From Flavobacteriales bacterium (GTDB lineage: Bacteria; Bacteroidota; Bacteroidia; Flavobacteriales; Flavobacteriaceae): 64,000 nucleotides of DNA. Shown here piece after piece: positions 11,839 through 22,814 of the stretch (the stretch's first letter is position 1; each line of letters begins with the position of its first letter). The DNA lies in the NCBI GenBank assembly GCA_003331305.1, contig QOQB01000001.1:62001-126000 (forward strand), in the 5' to 3' direction. The notes below the pieces were generated by a model. The model saw only the letters and a list, made by a program, of their open reading frames with translations, did no database searches and was not told the DNA's origin. The translations under genes and the position numbers were made by a program.

Positions 11839-12195
11839 TTAAAAGTTTAATCCTGCTTCGCGTGCGCCATCAGCAAGTGATTTTACACGTCCGTGATACA
11901 AATATCCTCCGCGGTCAAAACGAATGGCAGAAATACCAGCAGCAAGTGCTTTTTCCCCAATGGCTTTCCCTACTTTTTGGGCAAGCTCTGATTTTGTTCC
12001 GCTATGCTCAGCAAACACTTTGTCTCTTGATGAGACAGAAGCAAGCGTAACGCCTGTTTCATCGTTTACAATCTGCGCATAAATTTCTTTATTACTTCTA
12101 AAAATAGACATACGCGGCATGTCAGCACTACCAAGTACGGTATTGCGATAGCGCTTTTGAATGCGTTGTCTTCGTTGGGTTTTATTCATTTTCAT
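11839..12195 (-). CDS. rplR: 50S ribosomal protein L18
   Basis: 118-residue 5S rRNA-binding protein. N-terminal basic region ([16 protein letters not shown]) and C-terminal [26 protein letters not shown] are canonical. Two ATGs sit at codons 1 and 3; the first is used here but the second (12189) is equally plausible. Confidence 0.97.
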   Translation of the reverse strand: MKMNKTQRRQRIQKRYRNTVLGSADMPRMSIFRSNKEIYAQIVNDETGVTLASVSSRDKVFAEHSGTKSELAQKVGKAIGEKALAAGISAIRFDRGGYLYHGRVKSLADGAREAGLNF

Positions 12196-12206
12196 ATCCC
12201 TACTTA

Positions 12207-12749
12207 TTATGCAGATTTCCCTGCTTTTCTTCTAATTTCTTCACCTACAAACTTGACTCCTTTTCCTTTGTAAGGTTCTGGCTTACGGAACGAACGAATT
12301 TTCGCCGCAATAGAACCGACCAATTGATTGTCATGAGAGCTTAGTTTGATGACTGGGTTTTTACCTTTTTCAGATATCGTTTCTAACTTAACTTCAATAG
12401 GCAATTCAAATACAATGTTGTGTGAGAAACCAAGTGCAAGATCTAGTTTTTGACCTTGATTCGAGGCGCGGTATCCAACTCCTACCAATTCCAATTCTTT
12501 CGTAAATCCAACAGAAACTCCCTGAATCATATTGGAGATAAGCGCACGATACAAACCGTGTTTCGCTTTGTGAGACTTGCTCTCAGAGGTCCGTGAAACA
12601 ACCAACTGACCATCTTCTTGCGCAATAGTTACCGAGTCGTAAGACTGTGAAAGCTCGCCTAATTTTCCTTTTACGGTAATCACACCGGGTTGAATGTCAA
12701 CCGTGACGCCGTCTGGAAGTGCTATAGGATTATTACCAATTCGTGACAT
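12207..12749 (-). CDS. rplF: 50S ribosomal protein L6
   Basis: 180-residue L6 with its two repeated alpha/beta domains. MSRIGNNPIALPDGV at the start and the C-terminal signature PEPYKGKGVKFVGEEIRRKAGK are diagnostic. It sits near the sarcin-ricin loop where EF-G (fusA, upstream) binds. 18 nt after rpsH. Confidence 0.98.
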   Translation of the reverse strand: MSRIGNNPIALPDGVTVDIQPGVITVKGKLGELSQSYDSVTIAQEDGQLVVSRTSESKSHKAKHGLYRALISNMIQGVSVGFTKELELVGVGYRASNQGQKLDLALGFSHNIVFELPIEVKLETISEKGKNPVIKLSSHDNQLVGSIAAKIRSFRKPEPYKGKGVKFVGEEIRRKAGKSA

Positions 12750-12767
12750 AATTCGATTCTTTAAGGT

Positions 12768-13166
12768 TTAGTGAACGTAACAAAGTACTTCTCCACCTAC
12801 ATTTTCTTTTTTTGCTTGTTTACCCGTCATTACCCCGTGAGACGTAGAAACGATTGCAGTTCCCAATCCATTCAGTACGCGTGGTACTTCATTGGTTGCA
12901 ACATACTTACGTAATCCTGGTGTACTGATGCGTTCTAATTTTTTAATAACAGGCTCTTTTGTAAGACGGTCATATTTCAAAGCAATTTTGATACTCCCTT
13001 GTACCGTATCGTCTTCTTTTTTATAACTAAGGATATATCCTTGGTCAAATAAAATTTTGGTAATTTCTAACTTCAAGTTCGAGGCAGGAACTGAAACCAC
13101 ACGGTGACCAGCGCTATTAGCGTTTCGAATGCGCGTTAGATAATCTGCAATTGGATCTGTATTCAT
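12768..13166 (-). CDS. rpsH: 30S ribosomal protein S8
   Basis: 132-residue S8, a primary binder of the 16S central domain and the classic translational repressor of the spc operon in E. coli. DPIADYLTRIRNA at the N-terminus and STSHGVMTGKQAKKENVGGEVLCYVH at the C-terminus are the family hallmarks. No S8-site-like mRNA structure was examined in detail. Confidence 0.97.
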   Translation of the reverse strand: MNTDPIADYLTRIRNANSAGHRVVSVPASNLKLEITKILFDQGYILSYKKEDDTVQGSIKIALKYDRLTKEPVIKKLERISTPGLRKYVATNEVPRVLNGLGTAIVSTSHGVMTGKQAKKENVGGEVLCYVH

Positions 13167-13178
13167 AATATTATTCGT

Positions 13179-13448
13179 TTACCAGCTAGCTTTTTTAACT
13201 CCAGGGATAAGTCCTTTGTTTGCCATTTCACGGAACATCACGCGTGAAAGACCAAACTGACGCATATATCCTTTTGGACGACCTGTTAATTTGCAACGGT
13301 TGTGCGTGCGCACCGGCGATGCATTTTTTGGTAATTTTTGCAAGGCCTCATAATCTCCAGCTGCTTTTAGTGCAGCACGCTTCTCAGCGTATTTGGCTGT
13401 AAGTTTTGCTCTTTTGACCTCACGGGCCTTCATTGATTCTTTTGCCAT
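13179..13448 (-). CDS. rpsN: 30S ribosomal protein S14 (zinc-independent form)
   Basis: 89-residue S14. The length and absence of a CxxC pair identify the longer C-minus form that needs no zinc. C-terminal [20 protein letters not shown] is diagnostic. 1 nt from rplE. Confidence 0.97.
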   Translation of the reverse strand: MAKESMKAREVKRAKLTAKYAEKRAALKAAGDYEALQKLPKNASPVRTHNRCKLTGRPKGYMRQFGLSRVMFREMANKGLIPGVKKASW

Positions 13449-13449
13449 A

Positions 13450-14001
13450 CTAGTTTTTCTTAAAGGGCATGCCCAATTCGTTCAACAATGATTTTGCTTC
13501 TTTATCTGTATTCGCTGAGGTAACAAACGTGATATCCATACCCGAAATTTTATGTACTTTATCGATGTCTATCTCAGGAAAAATAATTTGTTCTTGGATT
13601 CCAAGGTTATAGTTACCACGACCATCAAAGCCATCGGCTTTTACCCCCTGGAAATCACGTACACGTGGGAGTGCAGCTGTAACCAATCGGTCAAAGAACT
13701 CATACATTTTATCGCCTCGCAACGTAACTTTAGCTCCAATGGGCATTCCCTTACGTAGTTTAAATGTTGCCACGTCTTTTTTGGAAAGCGTTGGTAATGC
13801 TTTTTGACCCGAAATCATGGTTAGCTCATCTACTGCATGATCTACTAATTTTTTATCCGCAACAGCAGCACCAACGCCACGGCTCAGCACAATTTTTTGA
13901 AGTTTTGGTACTTGCATTACATTCTTGTATCCAAATTCCTCAGAAAGTCGAGGTGTCACTCGCTCTTTGTATTCGGTTTTAAGTCTTGGTTGGTAACTCA
14001 T
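13450..14001 (-). CDS. rplE: 50S ribosomal protein L5
   Basis: 183-residue 5S rRNA-binding protein that bridges to S13. The start is set at 14001 ([15 protein letters not shown]). An ATG 23 codons upstream is in frame but lies within rplX and would add an unrelated leader. Core motifs include [12 protein letters not shown] and [15 protein letters not shown]. Confidence 0.96.
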   Translation of the reverse strand: MSYQPRLKTEYKERVTPRLSEEFGYKNVMQVPKLQKIVLSRGVGAAVADKKLVDHAVDELTMISGQKALPTLSKKDVATFKLRKGMPIGAKVTLRGDKMYEFFDRLVTAALPRVRDFQGVKADGFDGRGNYNLGIQEQIIFPEIDIDKVHKISGMDITFVTSANTDKEAKSLLNELGMPFKKN

Positions 14002-14002
14002 C

Positions 14003-14314
14003 TTAAATAGCTTCATTAGTTTTACGTGCCACACGTACTTTCTTTCCCTCTTCCATACGATATCCAACACGAGTTGTTTGACCGTCAGCAGTGATTAATG
14101 AAAGATTTGAAATAGCAATGGGCGCTTCTTTTTCAACAATGCCTCCTTGAGGATTTTCTGCATTGGGTTTGGTGTGACGCTTAACTACGTTTACACCGGA
14201 AACAATTGCTTTGTTCTTTTCGCGAAGTAGTGAAACAATTTCACCCTCAGTACCCTTATGATCGCCAGCAATCACACGTACTTTATCTCCAGATTTAAAT
14301 TTTATCTTACTCAT
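14003..14314 (-). CDS. rplX: 50S ribosomal protein L24
   Basis: 103-residue KOW-domain protein that initiates 50S assembly. [20 protein letters not shown] at residues 5-24 is the KOW motif. 2 nt after rplN and 1 nt before rplE. Confidence 0.98.
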   Translation of the reverse strand: MSKIKFKSGDKVRVIAGDHKGTEGEIVSLLREKNKAIVSGVNVVKRHTKPNAENPQGGIVEKEAPIAISNLSLITADGQTTRVGYRMEEGKKVRVARKTNEAI

Positions 14315-14316
14315 AA

Positions 14317-14685
14317 TTATAATACTTCAGGAGCTAAGGAAATTATTTTCATAAACTTACGATCTCGCAGCTCACGCGCTACAGGACCAAATACACGTGT
14401 ACCGCGCATTTCGCCTTGTGCATCTAACAGCACACAAGCATTCTCGTCAAAACGAATATATGATCCATCGGGACGGCGAATTTCTTTTTTAGTGCGCACT
14501 ACAACTGCAGTGGACACTTGTCCTTTTTTAATCGAGCCGTTAGGTGTGGCTTCTTTTACCGTAACCACAATCTTATCTCCAATAGACGCATACCTGCGCT
14601 TTGTACCACCTAAAACGCGGATGGTAAGCACTTCTTTGGCGCCTGTATTGTCGGCAACTCTAAGTCTTGATTCTTGTTGTAACAT
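14317..14685 (-). CDS. rplN: 50S ribosomal protein L14
   Basis: 122-residue L14, a beta-barrel protein at the subunit interface that also binds the silencing factor RsfS in other bacteria. [19 protein letters not shown] and the C-terminal [24 protein letters not shown] are canonical. Start overlaps the rpsQ stop by one base. Confidence 0.98.
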   Translation of the reverse strand: MLQQESRLRVADNTGAKEVLTIRVLGGTKRRYASIGDKIVVTVKEATPNGSIKKGQVSTAVVVRTKKEIRRPDGSYIRFDENACVLLDAQGEMRGTRVFGPVARELRDRKFMKIISLAPEVL

Positions 14686-14942
14686 TACTTTGCTCTTTCA
14701 ATAATTTCAACCAAACGCCAGCACTTTGATGCGCTCATTGGGCGTGTTTCCATAATTTTTACTGTATCTCCGATATTGCAATCGTTTGTTTCATCGTGTG
14801 CTACGTACTTTTTCGTTTTCAAAACGAACTTTCCGTACATGGGATGTTTCACGCGTTTTACTTCGGATACTACAATAGATTTTTGCATTTTGTTGCTTGT
14901 CACAACCCCGATGCGTTCTTTACGTAAATTTCTAGTTTCCAT
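14685..14942 (-). CDS. rpsQ: 30S ribosomal protein S17
   Basis: 85-residue OB-fold S17, a primary 16S rRNA binder. [16 protein letters not shown] and [23 protein letters not shown] match the family. 1 nt after rpmC. Confidence 0.98.
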   Translation of the reverse strand: METRNLRKERIGVVTSNKMQKSIVVSEVKRVKHPMYGKFVLKTKKYVAHDETNDCNIGDTVKIMETRPMSASKCWRLVEIIERAK

Positions 14943-14943
14943 A

Positions 14944-15141
14944 TTACGCTTGTTCTAAATTTCGTTTTGTTAATGCTGTTTTAATACGTGCAATGGTTCT
15001 TCGCTGCTCACGTATAGAGATTGGATTCTCTAATGGAGACAGGGCGTGCGTTGCACGAGCACTTTCATAGCTTTTTTGAAATGCTGTAAGCTTTTCATTA
15101 AGCTCTTCTACCGATAATTCATTAATCTCTGTCTGTTTCAT
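14944..15141 (-). CDS. rpmC: 50S ribosomal protein L29
   Basis: 65-residue helical hairpin protein near the tunnel exit. [18 protein letters not shown] and [15 protein letters not shown] are the typical two helices. 9 nt after rplP. Confidence 0.97.
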   Translation of the reverse strand: MKQTEINELSVEELNEKLTAFQKSYESARATHALSPLENPISIREQRRTIARIKTALTKRNLEQA

Positions 15142-15150
15142 ACCTAATGC

Positions 15151-15570
15151 TTATGCTTCGAAATCACGAGCAATAATAAACTTTGTTTTAACTGGTAGTT
15201 TTTGGGCTGCTAATCGCAATGCTTCTTTAGCAACATCAATTGGCACGCCTGAAATCTCAAACATAATCCGACCTGGCTTTACTACAGCTACATAATGATC
15301 TAGAGCTCCCTTTCCTTTACCCATACGAACCTCAAGAGGTTTTTTAGTAATAGGCTTATCCGGGAAAATTTTAATCCACAACTGTCCTTCACGTTTCATG
15401 TATCGTGTGGCTGCAATACGCGCAGCTTCAATCTGGCGTGAAGTGATAAACTTGGAGTCAAGTGCCTTGATACCAAACATCCCATTCGATAATTCGTGTC
15501 CGCGCTGCGATAGGCCTTTCATGCGGCCTTTCTGCATTTTACGGTGTTTTGTTCTTTTCGGTTGTAACAT
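15151..15570 (-). CDS. rplP: 50S ribosomal protein L16
   Basis: 139-residue L16 at the A-site tRNA elbow. [19 protein letters not shown] and [20 protein letters not shown] are diagnostic. 10 nt after rpsC. Confidence 0.98.
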   Translation of the reverse strand: MLQPKRTKHRKMQKGRMKGLSQRGHELSNGMFGIKALDSKFITSRQIEAARIAATRYMKREGQLWIKIFPDKPITKKPLEVRMGKGKGALDHYVAVVKPGRIMFEISGVPIDVAKEALRLAAQKLPVKTKFIIARDFEA

Positions 15571-15580
15571 GACCTAAACT

Positions 15581-16300
15581 TTATTTTCTACGACGAGGAT
15601 TACGTCCTCCGCGTTTTTCATTTTTTCCTTTAGCAGCACCCAAACTCATACCCACTAGTGGAGATAGTTCGCGCTTACCATAAACTTCACCTTTCATAAT
15701 CCACACTTTGATACCCAAACGACCGTAGGTAGTATGAGCTTCTACAAGTGCATAATCAATATCTGCACGGAATGTCGATAATGGAATACGTCCATCTTTA
15801 TAACTTTCGGAACGTGCCATCTCAGCCCCGTTTAGACGACCTGAAATTTGAATTTTAATCCCTTCTGCGTTCATACGCATTGCAGCAGCAATAGCCATTT
15901 TAATGGCACGACGATATGAAATACGACTTTCAATCTGACGTGCAACACTTGCTCCAACTAGTTGTGCTTCAAGCTCTGGACGCTTGATTTCAAAAATGTT
16001 CAATTGAACTTCTTTGCTCGTAATCTTTTTAAGCTCTTCTTTTAGCTTATCTACTTCTTGACCACCTTTACCAATAATAATTCCCGGGCGAGCTGTTGTA
16101 ATGGTGATGGTAACAAGTTTGAGCGTGCGCTCAATAATCACACGCGAAACGCTTGCTTTAGCAAGACGTGCATGTACATAGCGACGGATTTTGTCGTCTT
16201 CGGCTAGTTTATCGCCATAGTCGTTGCCTCCGTACCAGTTAGACTCCCATCCGCGGATGATCCCTAATCTATTTCCTATTGGATTTGTTTTCTGTCCCAT
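15581..16300 (-). CDS. rpsC: 30S ribosomal protein S3
   Basis: 239-residue S3 at the mRNA entry. A KH type 2 domain includes [19 protein letters not shown] (around residues 73-91). The C-terminal half has [32 protein letters not shown]. Basic tail GGRNPRRRK. 8 nt after rplV. Confidence 0.98.
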   Translation of the reverse strand: MGQKTNPIGNRLGIIRGWESNWYGGNDYGDKLAEDDKIRRYVHARLAKASVSRVIIERTLKLVTITITTARPGIIIGKGGQEVDKLKEELKKITSKEVQLNIFEIKRPELEAQLVGASVARQIESRISYRRAIKMAIAAAMRMNAEGIKIQISGRLNGAEMARSESYKDGRIPLSTFRADIDYALVEAHTTYGRLGIKVWIMKGEVYGKRELSPLVGMSLGAAKGKNEKRGGRNPRRRK

Positions 16301-16308
16301 ATTCGGTG

Positions 16309-16716
16309 TTAGCTTTGCGCGTTATCTTTAGCTCCTAGCACGAGTGTCACGTGGTTTGAGCGTTTTCTAATTCGATGACCTCTTCCTTGTGGAGCGGGAC
16401 GCAAGCGCTTAAGCATGGTACCACCATCCACTCGGATTTCTTTTACATAAAGACCTGCCTTTTCAACGTCAGCGTCTTCGTTTTTGGCTTGCCAGTTGGC
16501 AATAGCCGATAGTAATAGTTTCTCTAAACGACGAGATGATTCTTTTGCGCTAAAACGCAAAATAGACAACGCCTTTTCTACGCCTTCCCCTCGAATCAAA
16601 TCTGCCATAAGGCGCATTTTACGTGGCGATGTTGGGCAATCGTTTAGCTTTGCAAAAGCAATATGCTTTCGGCTTTCTTTTAGCTGTGCTGCAGTTTCTC
16701 TTTTACGAACTCCCAT
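16309..16716 (-). CDS. rplV: 50S ribosomal protein L22
   Basis: 135-residue L22, whose beta hairpin lines the exit tunnel. [17 protein letters not shown] and the hairpin region [20 protein letters not shown] are present. 3 nt after rpsS. Confidence 0.98.
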   Translation of the reverse strand: MGVRKRETAAQLKESRKHIAFAKLNDCPTSPRKMRLMADLIRGEGVEKALSILRFSAKESSRRLEKLLLSAIANWQAKNEDADVEKAGLYVKEIRVDGGTMLKRLRPAPQGRGHRIRKRSNHVTLVLGAKDNAQS

Positions 16717-16719
16717 GGC

Positions 16720-16998
16720 TTATTTTTTTCCTTTATTTTTTGCTCCAGCATGACCACGAAACGAGCGGGTTGGTGAAAACTCACCAAGCTTATGCCCCAC
16801 CATGTTCTCGGTTATGTATACAGGTACAAACTGACGACCGTTGTGTACGGCAATAGTTTGACCAACAAAATCGGGTATAATCATAGAGGCACGTGACCAA
16901 GTTTTGATTACAGCTTTTTTACCTGAATCAGAATTTGCTTGTACTTTTTTTACCAAGCTATGGTGTACGTAAGGTCCTTTTTTTAGTGATCTAGCCAT
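16720..16998 (-). CDS. rpsS: 30S ribosomal protein S19
   Basis: 92-residue S19 in the 30S head. [36 protein letters not shown] and [16 protein letters not shown] are the family signatures. 3 nt after rplB. Confidence 0.98.
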   Translation of the reverse strand: MARSLKKGPYVHHSLVKKVQANSDSGKKAVIKTWSRASMIIPDFVGQTIAVHNGRQFVPVYITENMVGHKLGEFSPTRSFRGHAGAKNKGKK

Positions 16999-17001
16999 TG
17001 C

Positions 17002-17826
17002 TTATTTTTTTCTACGTTCAATTATGTACTTGTTAGACGCCTTGTTCTTATTACGGGTACGGTATCCTTTTGCAGGAATGCCATTACGCGAACGCGGATG
17101 TCCTCCTGAGGCACGTCCTTCACCACCACCCATTGGGTGATCTACTGGGTTCATCACAACAGGGCGCGTTCTTGGACGACGACCTAACCAACGGCTGCGG
17201 CCCGCCTTTCCAGAAACCACTAGCTGGTGATCCGAATTTGAAACAGTACCAATCGTAGCCAAACATGTTGTTAAAATCATACGTGTTTCACCAGATGGTA
17301 ATTTGATTGTTGCGAACTTTCCATCACGAGCCATAAGCTGCGCAAATGCCCCTGCACTACGGGCAATAGTTGCCCCTTGTTCTGGGTGAAGCTCAATACA
17401 GGAAATAATAGTACCCAACGGAATGTTTGCCAATGGCATCGCATTTCCAATCTCGGGTTGTACTTTTTCACCAGAAACCACTTCTTGGCCAACCTTAAGT
17501 CCAGCCTGGGCAATGATGTAACGCTTTTCGCCATCGGCAAACTGCGTAAGGGCAATAAAAGCAGATCGATTAGGATCATACTCAATAGTTTTAACTTCAG
17601 CAGGAGCGTCAAAACGGTTGCGCTTAAAATCGATAATACGGTAGCGTTTTTTGTGTCCACCACCAATGTAGCGAGACGTCATGCGACCGCTGTTGTTACG
17701 ACCACCTGAACGTTTTTTCGGAGTAAGCAAGCTTTTCTCCGGCTTATCAGTAGTAATGGCGTCGTTTCCATTTACTACTCTACCGCGCTGTCCAGGAGTT
17801 ATAGGTTTAAGTTTTCTAACTGACAT
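17002..17826 (-). CDS. rplB: 50S ribosomal protein L2
   Basis: 274-residue L2, required for subunit association and peptidyl transferase function. The conserved His230 in [17 protein letters not shown] near the C-terminus corresponds to the essential histidine of the family. 9 nt after rplW. Confidence 0.98.
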   Translation of the reverse strand: MSVRKLKPITPGQRGRVVNGNDAITTDKPEKSLLTPKKRSGGRNNSGRMTSRYIGGGHKKRYRIIDFKRNRFDAPAEVKTIEYDPNRSAFIALTQFADGEKRYIIAQAGLKVGQEVVSGEKVQPEIGNAMPLANIPLGTIISCIELHPEQGATIARSAGAFAQLMARDGKFATIKLPSGETRMILTTCLATIGTVSNSDHQLVVSGKAGRSRWLGRRPRTRPVVMNPVDHPMGGGEGRASGGHPRSRNGIPAKGYRTRNKNKASNKYIIERRKK

Positions 17827-17835
17827 CCTATCTAA

Positions 17836-18126
17836 TTATAAATTACTGTAAAAATCAATGTTTTCTCCCTCAGCTACTTCCACAACTGCGCGTTTGGTAG
17901 CGTTGGTCTTCGAATGCTGAATACCATTTTTGGTATAGCGTGATCGTCTTTCTGGTCCGTAGTTAAGCGTACGTACTTTTTCTACAGTTACACCGTAAGC
18001 AGCCTCAACCGCTTTTTTAATTTCAACCTTATTTGCTTTTGGGTTTACCAAAAACGTATAGCGATTGCGCAACTCGCTTTCGCGGGTTGCTTTTTCGGTA
18101 ATTATGGGTTTTAGCAAAATACTCAT
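17836..18126 (-). CDS. rplW: 50S ribosomal protein L23
   Basis: 96-residue L23, docking site for trigger factor and SRP at the tunnel exit. LLKPIITEKATRESE and NKVEIKKAVEAAYGVTVEKVRTLN are canonical. 6 nt after rplD. Confidence 0.98.
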   Translation of the reverse strand: MSILLKPIITEKATRESELRNRYTFLVNPKANKVEIKKAVEAAYGVTVEKVRTLNYGPERRSRYTKNGIQHSKTNATKRAVVEVAEGENIDFYSNL

Positions 18127-18132
18127 CGTGTA

Positions 18133-18762
18133 TTATTTACTCAGATTAGCTTCAATGGCAGCTACGGCACTTTCTGCAAGAACCAAATGCTGCGCATTCA
18201 TAATTTTGTATGTATTCAACTCATCGTTTGTTAGCACTTCGGTGGAAGTAAGGTTTCTACCTGACAAATACACATTTTGGTTAGGTGAACCCAAAACCCA
18301 AAGTGATTTTTTATCGGCAACTCCCAATGCACTTAGTGCCGCTTGGAACGATTTTGTTTTTGGTGCATCAAACTGGAAGTCTTCGACAACCGTAATGCTT
18401 TTTTGTTTTGCTTTCAGGCTAAAGGCAGATTTACGTGCTAAACGTTTCACGTTCTTATTCACCTTTTGGTTGTATGACCGAACACGAGGTCCAAACACAC
18501 GTCCACCACCACGAAATAACGGGTTTTTAATACTACCCGCACGAGCAGTACCTGTTCCTTTTTGTTTCTTAATCTTTCGCGTACTTCCTACAATCTCAGC
18601 GCGTTCTTTCGCCTTGTGTGTTCCTTGACGCTGGTGTGCTAAATATTGCTTTACATCCAAATAAACGGCATGCTCGTTAGGCTCAACACCAAAAATAGAC
18701 TTGTCTAGCGCAACCGTGCGTCCAGTATCTTTTCCGTTAATATCAACTACTGCTACTTTCAT
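18133..18762 (-). CDS. rplD: 50S ribosomal protein L4
   Basis: 209-residue L4, whose extended loop reaches the exit tunnel. The loop motif KKQKGTGTARAGSIKNPLFRGGG is present. L4 represses the S10 operon in E. coli; no comparable leader was recognised here. The start shares one base with the rplC stop. Confidence 0.97.
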   Translation of the reverse strand: MKVAVVDINGKDTGRTVALDKSIFGVEPNEHAVYLDVKQYLAHQRQGTHKAKERAEIVGSTRKIKKQKGTGTARAGSIKNPLFRGGGRVFGPRVRSYNQKVNKNVKRLARKSAFSLKAKQKSITVVEDFQFDAPKTKSFQAALSALGVADKKSLWVLGSPNQNVYLSGRNLTSTEVLTNDELNTYKIMNAQHLVLAESAVAAIEANLSK

Positions 18763-19379
18763 TACTTACGAATTAAAATGAACGCATTTTTGTGACCAGG
18801 CACACACCCTTTAACCACAATTAAGTTTTTCTCAGGAACTACTTTAAGCACACGTAAATTTTGTACGGTTACTTTTTCGTTCCCCATCTGTCCAGCCATG
18901 CGCATGCCCTTGAATACACGTGCTGGATATGAAGCAGCTCCAATAGAACCTGGAGCACGAAGACGGTTATGCTGACCGTGTGTGGCTTGGCCAACACCAC
19001 CAAATCCGTGTCGTTTTACAACACCTTGAAATCCTTTTCCTTTAGAAGTACCTGTGATATCCACAAACTCTCCCGCAGTAAAATGATCAACCGAAATGGT
19101 ATCACCAAGATTATACTCCTCTTCAAATCCTTGAAATTCTACAAGCTTACGCTTTGGCGCAGTGCTTGCTTTTTTGAAATGACCGCTTGCTGCTTTTGTT
19201 ACATTTCGTTCTGCTTTGTCATCAAAACCTAACTGTAATGCATCGTAGCCGTCAATTTCTTTGGTACGAACTTGAGTTACCACGCATGGACCCGCTTCAA
19301 TAACGGTACAGGGAAGATTCTTCCCATTCTCGTCAAAGATGCTCGTCATACCAATTTTTCTACCTATTAAACCAGACAT
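18762..19379 (-). CDS. rplC: 50S ribosomal protein L3
   Basis: 205-residue L3, an early assembly protein reaching the peptidyl transferase centre. [15 protein letters not shown] at the start, the [15 protein letters not shown] loop and the [18 protein letters not shown] region are diagnostic. 28 nt after rpsJ. Confidence 0.98.
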   Translation of the reverse strand: MSGLIGRKIGMTSIFDENGKNLPCTVIEAGPCVVTQVRTKEIDGYDALQLGFDDKAERNVTKAASGHFKKASTAPKRKLVEFQGFEEEYNLGDTISVDHFTAGEFVDITGTSKGKGFQGVVKRHGFGGVGQATHGQHNRLRAPGSIGAASYPARVFKGMRMAGQMGNEKVTVQNLRVLKVVPEKNLIVVKGCVPGHKNAFILIRK

Positions 19380-19407
19380 AATCTGAAATGTTTACTCCCT
19401 TTGGGTG

Positions 19408-19713
19408 TTATACTTTAATTTCTACTTCTACGCCGCTAGGCAACTCTAACTTCATCAAAGCATCAATGGTCTTAGATGAAGAACTATAAATATCCAACAA
19501 ACGCTTGTACGAGCTTAGCTGAAACTGCTCACGCGATTTTTTATTAACGTGTGGCGAACGCAACACCGTAAAAAGCTTTTTGTGTGTTGGTAACGGGATT
19601 GGACCTGTTACCACAGCACCGGTTGACTTTACGGTTTTCACAATTTTCTCAGCAGAGCGATCTACCAAATTGTGGTCGTACGATTTAAGTTTAATTCTAA
19701 TTTTTTGACTCAT
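19408..19713 (-). CDS. rpsJ: 30S ribosomal protein S10
   Basis: 101-residue S10, also the NusE partner of NusB in antitermination. [22 protein letters not shown] and [28 protein letters not shown] are hallmark stretches. 10 nt after fusA, so the str and S10 clusters are fused without a break. Confidence 0.98.
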   Translation of the reverse strand: MSQKIRIKLKSYDHNLVDRSAEKIVKTVKSTGAVVTGPIPLPTHKKLFTVLRSPHVNKKSREQFQLSSYKRLLDIYSSSSKTIDALMKLELPSGVEVEIKV

Positions 19714-19723
19714 CGTAAATGAT

Positions 19724-21850
19724 TTAAGCTTTTTGTCCTTTTACCTCAGCTATTACTGCCTCGGAAATGTTAGACGGTGTTTGTTCATAGTGTGAAAACT
19801 CCATAGTAGAAGTTGCACGACCAGATGAAAGTGTACGCAATGATGTAACATAACCAAACATTTCTGAAAGCGGTACGTTGGCTTTAACTACCTTCGAACC
19901 TGCACGATCGTCCATGCTGTTTACTTGTCCGCGACGACGGTTAAGATCACCAACAATATCACCCATGTTTTCCTCGGGCGTAAGTACCTCTAATTTCATT
20001 ATCGGTTCCATAATAACGGCACCAGCTGCTTTCGCTGCTGACTTATAACCCATTTTGGCAGCCAATTCAAACGAAAGTGAATCGGAATCCACAGGGTGGA
20101 AAGAACCGTCTGTCAATGTTACCTTAATAGCATCTATTTCAAAACCAGCTAAAGGCCCATTGGACATGGCTTGTTTAAAGCCTTTTTCAACAGATGGGAT
20201 ATATTCTTTTGGAACGTTACCCCCTTTAATTTTATTTACAAACTCTAAACCTGATTTACCTTCTTCAGCTGGCTCAAGGGTAAATACAATGTCTGCAAAC
20301 TTACCACGACCACCCGATTGTTTTTTGTACACTTCACGGTGATCTGTAGAATCTGTAATTGCTTCTTTGTACTCTACTTGAGGTTGACCTTGATTTACAT
20401 CAACCTTAAACTCACGTCTAAGACGATCAACAATAATATCAAGGTGAAGCTCACCCATTCCAGATATAATAGTTTGACCAGAAGCCTCGTCTGTTTTGAC
20501 TTGGAACGTTGGATCTTCCTCTGCAAGTTTGGCAAGTGCCATACCTAATTTGTCAACGTCTGCTTTTGTTTTTGGCTCAACCGCAATACCGATTACAGGA
20601 TCAGGAAAGTCCATACTTTCTAAAATGATAGGAGACTTTTCTGCAGAAAGCGTATCACCCGTCTTGATATCTTTAAATCCTACAGCTGCACCAATATCAC
20701 CAGCTTCAATAAAGTCAATGGAGTTTTGCTTGTTGGCATGCATCTGATAGATACGTGAAATACGCTCTTTGTTACCAGAACGATTGTTTAATACATAAGA
20801 ACCTGCATCCAAGCGACCAGAATATGCGCGGAAAAATGCCAAACGACCAACAAATGGGTCTGTAGCAATTTTAAACGCCAACGCAGCAAAAGGATCGTTA
20901 ACTGAAGGCTTACGAGAAATTTCGTTACCAGAATCTGGATCCGTACCTACAATCGCCTCTTTATCTTCAGGAGATGGTAAATAGCGACAAACTGCATCTA
21001 ACAAAAACTGAACACCTTTGTTTTTAAATGCAGAACCACAAATCATTGGAATAATGCTCATGTCTTGCGTAGCTTGACGCAAAGCCTCGTGCACCTCATC
21101 TTCAGTGATGCTGTCTGGATCTTCAAAATATTTTTCTAAAAGATTTTCGTCATACTCAGCAACAGCTTCGATAAGCTCGCCACGGAATTTTTCGACATCT
21201 TCTTTCATGTCTTCTGGGATATCTACTACATCAAAAGTAGCACCCATGTTTTCCTCATGCCAGATGATAGCACGGTTTTTCACCAAGTCAACGCAACCTC
21301 TAAAGTCATCTTCGTCACCAATAGGAAGGACAATCGGTACGGCGTTAGACTTTAACATCTCACGAACTTGCGTACAAACATTAAGGAAGTTTGAACCCTG
21401 GCGATCCATTTTGTTAACAAAGCCCATACGAGGCACTTTATAATTATCTGCCAATCTCCAGTTCGTTTCTGATTGAGGTTCTACACCATCAACAGCAGAA
21501 AATAAAAACACAAGTCCGTCTAATACACGAAGTGAACGGTTTACTTCAACTGTAAAGTCAACGTGTCCGGGTGTGTCAATAATATTAAAATGATAGGGTT
21601 TAGCGCCGTCCACAGGCTTCCCTTGATCTGTTGGGAATGTCCACTCACAAGTAGTTGCTGCAGAGGTAATGGTAATACCACGTTCTTGTTCTTGCTCCAT
21701 CCAGTCCATTGTAGCCGCACCATCGTGCACCTCACCAATTTTGTGGCTCACACCCGTGTAGTATAAAATACGCTCGGTGGTAGTGGTTTTACCAGCGTCA
21801 ATGTGCGCTGCAATTCCAATGTTACGTGTATATTTTAAATTTCTTGCCAT
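19724..21850 (-). CDS. fusA: translation elongation factor G
   Basis: 708-residue ribosomal translocase GTPase. P-loop [16 protein letters not shown] (15-30), switch [19 protein letters not shown], and [10 protein letters not shown] for guanine specificity. Domains II-V follow, with the [12 protein letters not shown] stretch in domain V. It lies between rpsG (18 nt) and rpsJ (10 nt) in the str-type order; tuf is not part of this run. Confidence 0.98.
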   Translation of the reverse strand: MARNLKYTRNIGIAAHIDAGKTTTTERILYYTGVSHKIGEVHDGAATMDWMEQEQERGITITSAATTCEWTFPTDQGKPVDGAKPYHFNIIDTPGHVDFTVEVNRSLRVLDGLVFLFSAVDGVEPQSETNWRLADNYKVPRMGFVNKMDRQGSNFLNVCTQVREMLKSNAVPIVLPIGDEDDFRGCVDLVKNRAIIWHEENMGATFDVVDIPEDMKEDVEKFRGELIEAVAEYDENLLEKYFEDPDSITEDEVHEALRQATQDMSIIPMICGSAFKNKGVQFLLDAVCRYLPSPEDKEAIVGTDPDSGNEISRKPSVNDPFAALAFKIATDPFVGRLAFFRAYSGRLDAGSYVLNNRSGNKERISRIYQMHANKQNSIDFIEAGDIGAAVGFKDIKTGDTLSAEKSPIILESMDFPDPVIGIAVEPKTKADVDKLGMALAKLAEEDPTFQVKTDEASGQTIISGMGELHLDIIVDRLRREFKVDVNQGQPQVEYKEAITDSTDHREVYKKQSGGRGKFADIVFTLEPAEEGKSGLEFVNKIKGGNVPKEYIPSVEKGFKQAMSNGPLAGFEIDAIKVTLTDGSFHPVDSDSLSFELAAKMGYKSAAKAAGAVIMEPIMKLEVLTPEENMGDIVGDLNRRRGQVNSMDDRAGSKVVKANVPLSEMFGYVTSLRTLSSGRATSTMEFSHYEQTPSNISEAVIAEVKGQKA

Positions 21851-21868
21851 GATTGTTATGCTGCGTGT

Positions 21869-22345
21869 TTAGAATCTAAAATGTGAAAAGGCTTTATTTG
21901 CTTCTGCCATTTTGTGGGTATCAGTGCGTTTTTTCACGGCGGCACCTTCTTCTTTTTCGGCAGCAATAATTTCGGCAGCAAGTTTTTGCGCCATAGATTT
22001 TTCGTTACGCTTACGTGCATATCCGATCAGCCATTTCATGGCCATGGAGATTTTTCGGTCTGGACGAATTTGCATTGGAATTTGAAAGGTAGCACCGCCC
22101 ACACGGCGACTGCGTACTTCCACATGTGGCATTACGTTTGAAAGCGCATCTTTCCAAATTTGGAGGGCATCTTTCTCTTCGTTTTGATTTTTTGAATCTA
22201 CGATATCAATGGCATCGTAAAATATTTTGAATGCTACGGATTTTTTCCCGTTCCACATCAGGTTGTTGACAAAACGCGTGACCAGTTGGTCATTAAATCG
22301 CGGGTCGGGAAGTAGAGGGCGTTTTTTCGCCTGTCTTTTTCTCAT
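21869..22345 (-). CDS. rpsG: 30S ribosomal protein S7
   Basis: 158-residue S7, primary binder of the 16S 3' major domain. [17 protein letters not shown] at the start and [25 protein letters not shown] in the middle are typical. Separated from rpsL by a 57-nt spacer, the longest in the array, which carries an inverted repeat. Confidence 0.98.
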   Translation of the reverse strand: MRKRQAKKRPLLPDPRFNDQLVTRFVNNLMWNGKKSVAFKIFYDAIDIVDSKNQNEEKDALQIWKDALSNVMPHVEVRSRRVGGATFQIPMQIRPDRKISMAMKWLIGYARKRNEKSMAQKLAAEIIAAEKEEGAAVKKRTDTHKMAEANKAFSHFRF

Positions 22346-22361
22346 ATTCTGGGTTTGAGTG

Positions 22362-22379
22362 GTTCAAGCAAGCTTGAAC
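22362..22379 (-). promoter_or_regulatory. inverted repeat in rpsL-rpsG spacer (possible S7 control site)
   Basis: GTTCAAG (22362-22368) and CTTGAAC (22373-22379) form a perfect 7-bp stem with a 4-nt loop, extendable to 8 bp, ending 17 nt before rpsG. In E. coli S7 represses by binding the rpsL-rpsG intercistronic RNA. Whether this short hairpin serves that role is inference. It is not followed by a T run, so it is not a terminator. Confidence 0.4.
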
Positions 22380-22402
22380 GTCATGTTACATTATCGCTAC
22401 TA

Positions 22403-22777
22403 TTACTTTTTAGGTCGTTTGGCACCATACTTGGATCGACGCTGCAAACGGCCTTCGACACCTGCGGTGTCAAGCGCACCACGAACAATGTGGTAGCGAA
22501 CACCAGGTAAATCTTTTACACGACCTCCACGTACAAGTACGATAGAGTGTTCTTGTAAATTATGACCTTCTCCTGGAATATAGGCGTTAACCTCGTTCCC
22601 ATTTGTTAGGCGAACCCTAGCCACTTTCCGCATGGCGGAATTTGGTTTCTTTGGTGTTGTAGTGTACACACGTGTACATACTCCACGGCGCTGCGGACAT
22701 GAGTCCAAAGCAGCAGATTTGCTCTTTTTTGTGAGGTCCTTACGGCCTTTACGAACTAGTTGCGATATAGTTGGCAT
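22403..22777 (-). CDS. rpsL: 30S ribosomal protein S12
   Basis: 124-residue S12 at the decoding centre, first gene of the ribosomal array. [11 protein letters not shown] and [13 protein letters not shown] are intact. Lys43 and Lys88, whose substitution gives streptomycin resistance in other bacteria, are both lysine here, so the allele looks streptomycin-sensitive. The nearest promoter begins 38 nt upstream. Confidence 0.98.
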   Translation of the reverse strand: MPTISQLVRKGRKDLTKKSKSAALDSCPQRRGVCTRVYTTTPKKPNSAMRKVARVRLTNGNEVNAYIPGEGHNLQEHSIVLVRGGRVKDLPGVRYHIVRGALDTAGVEGRLQRRSKYGAKRPKK

Positions 22778-22814
22778 ACGTTATACTTACTTTATTCCTT
22801 CAATTAAAGGGCTG

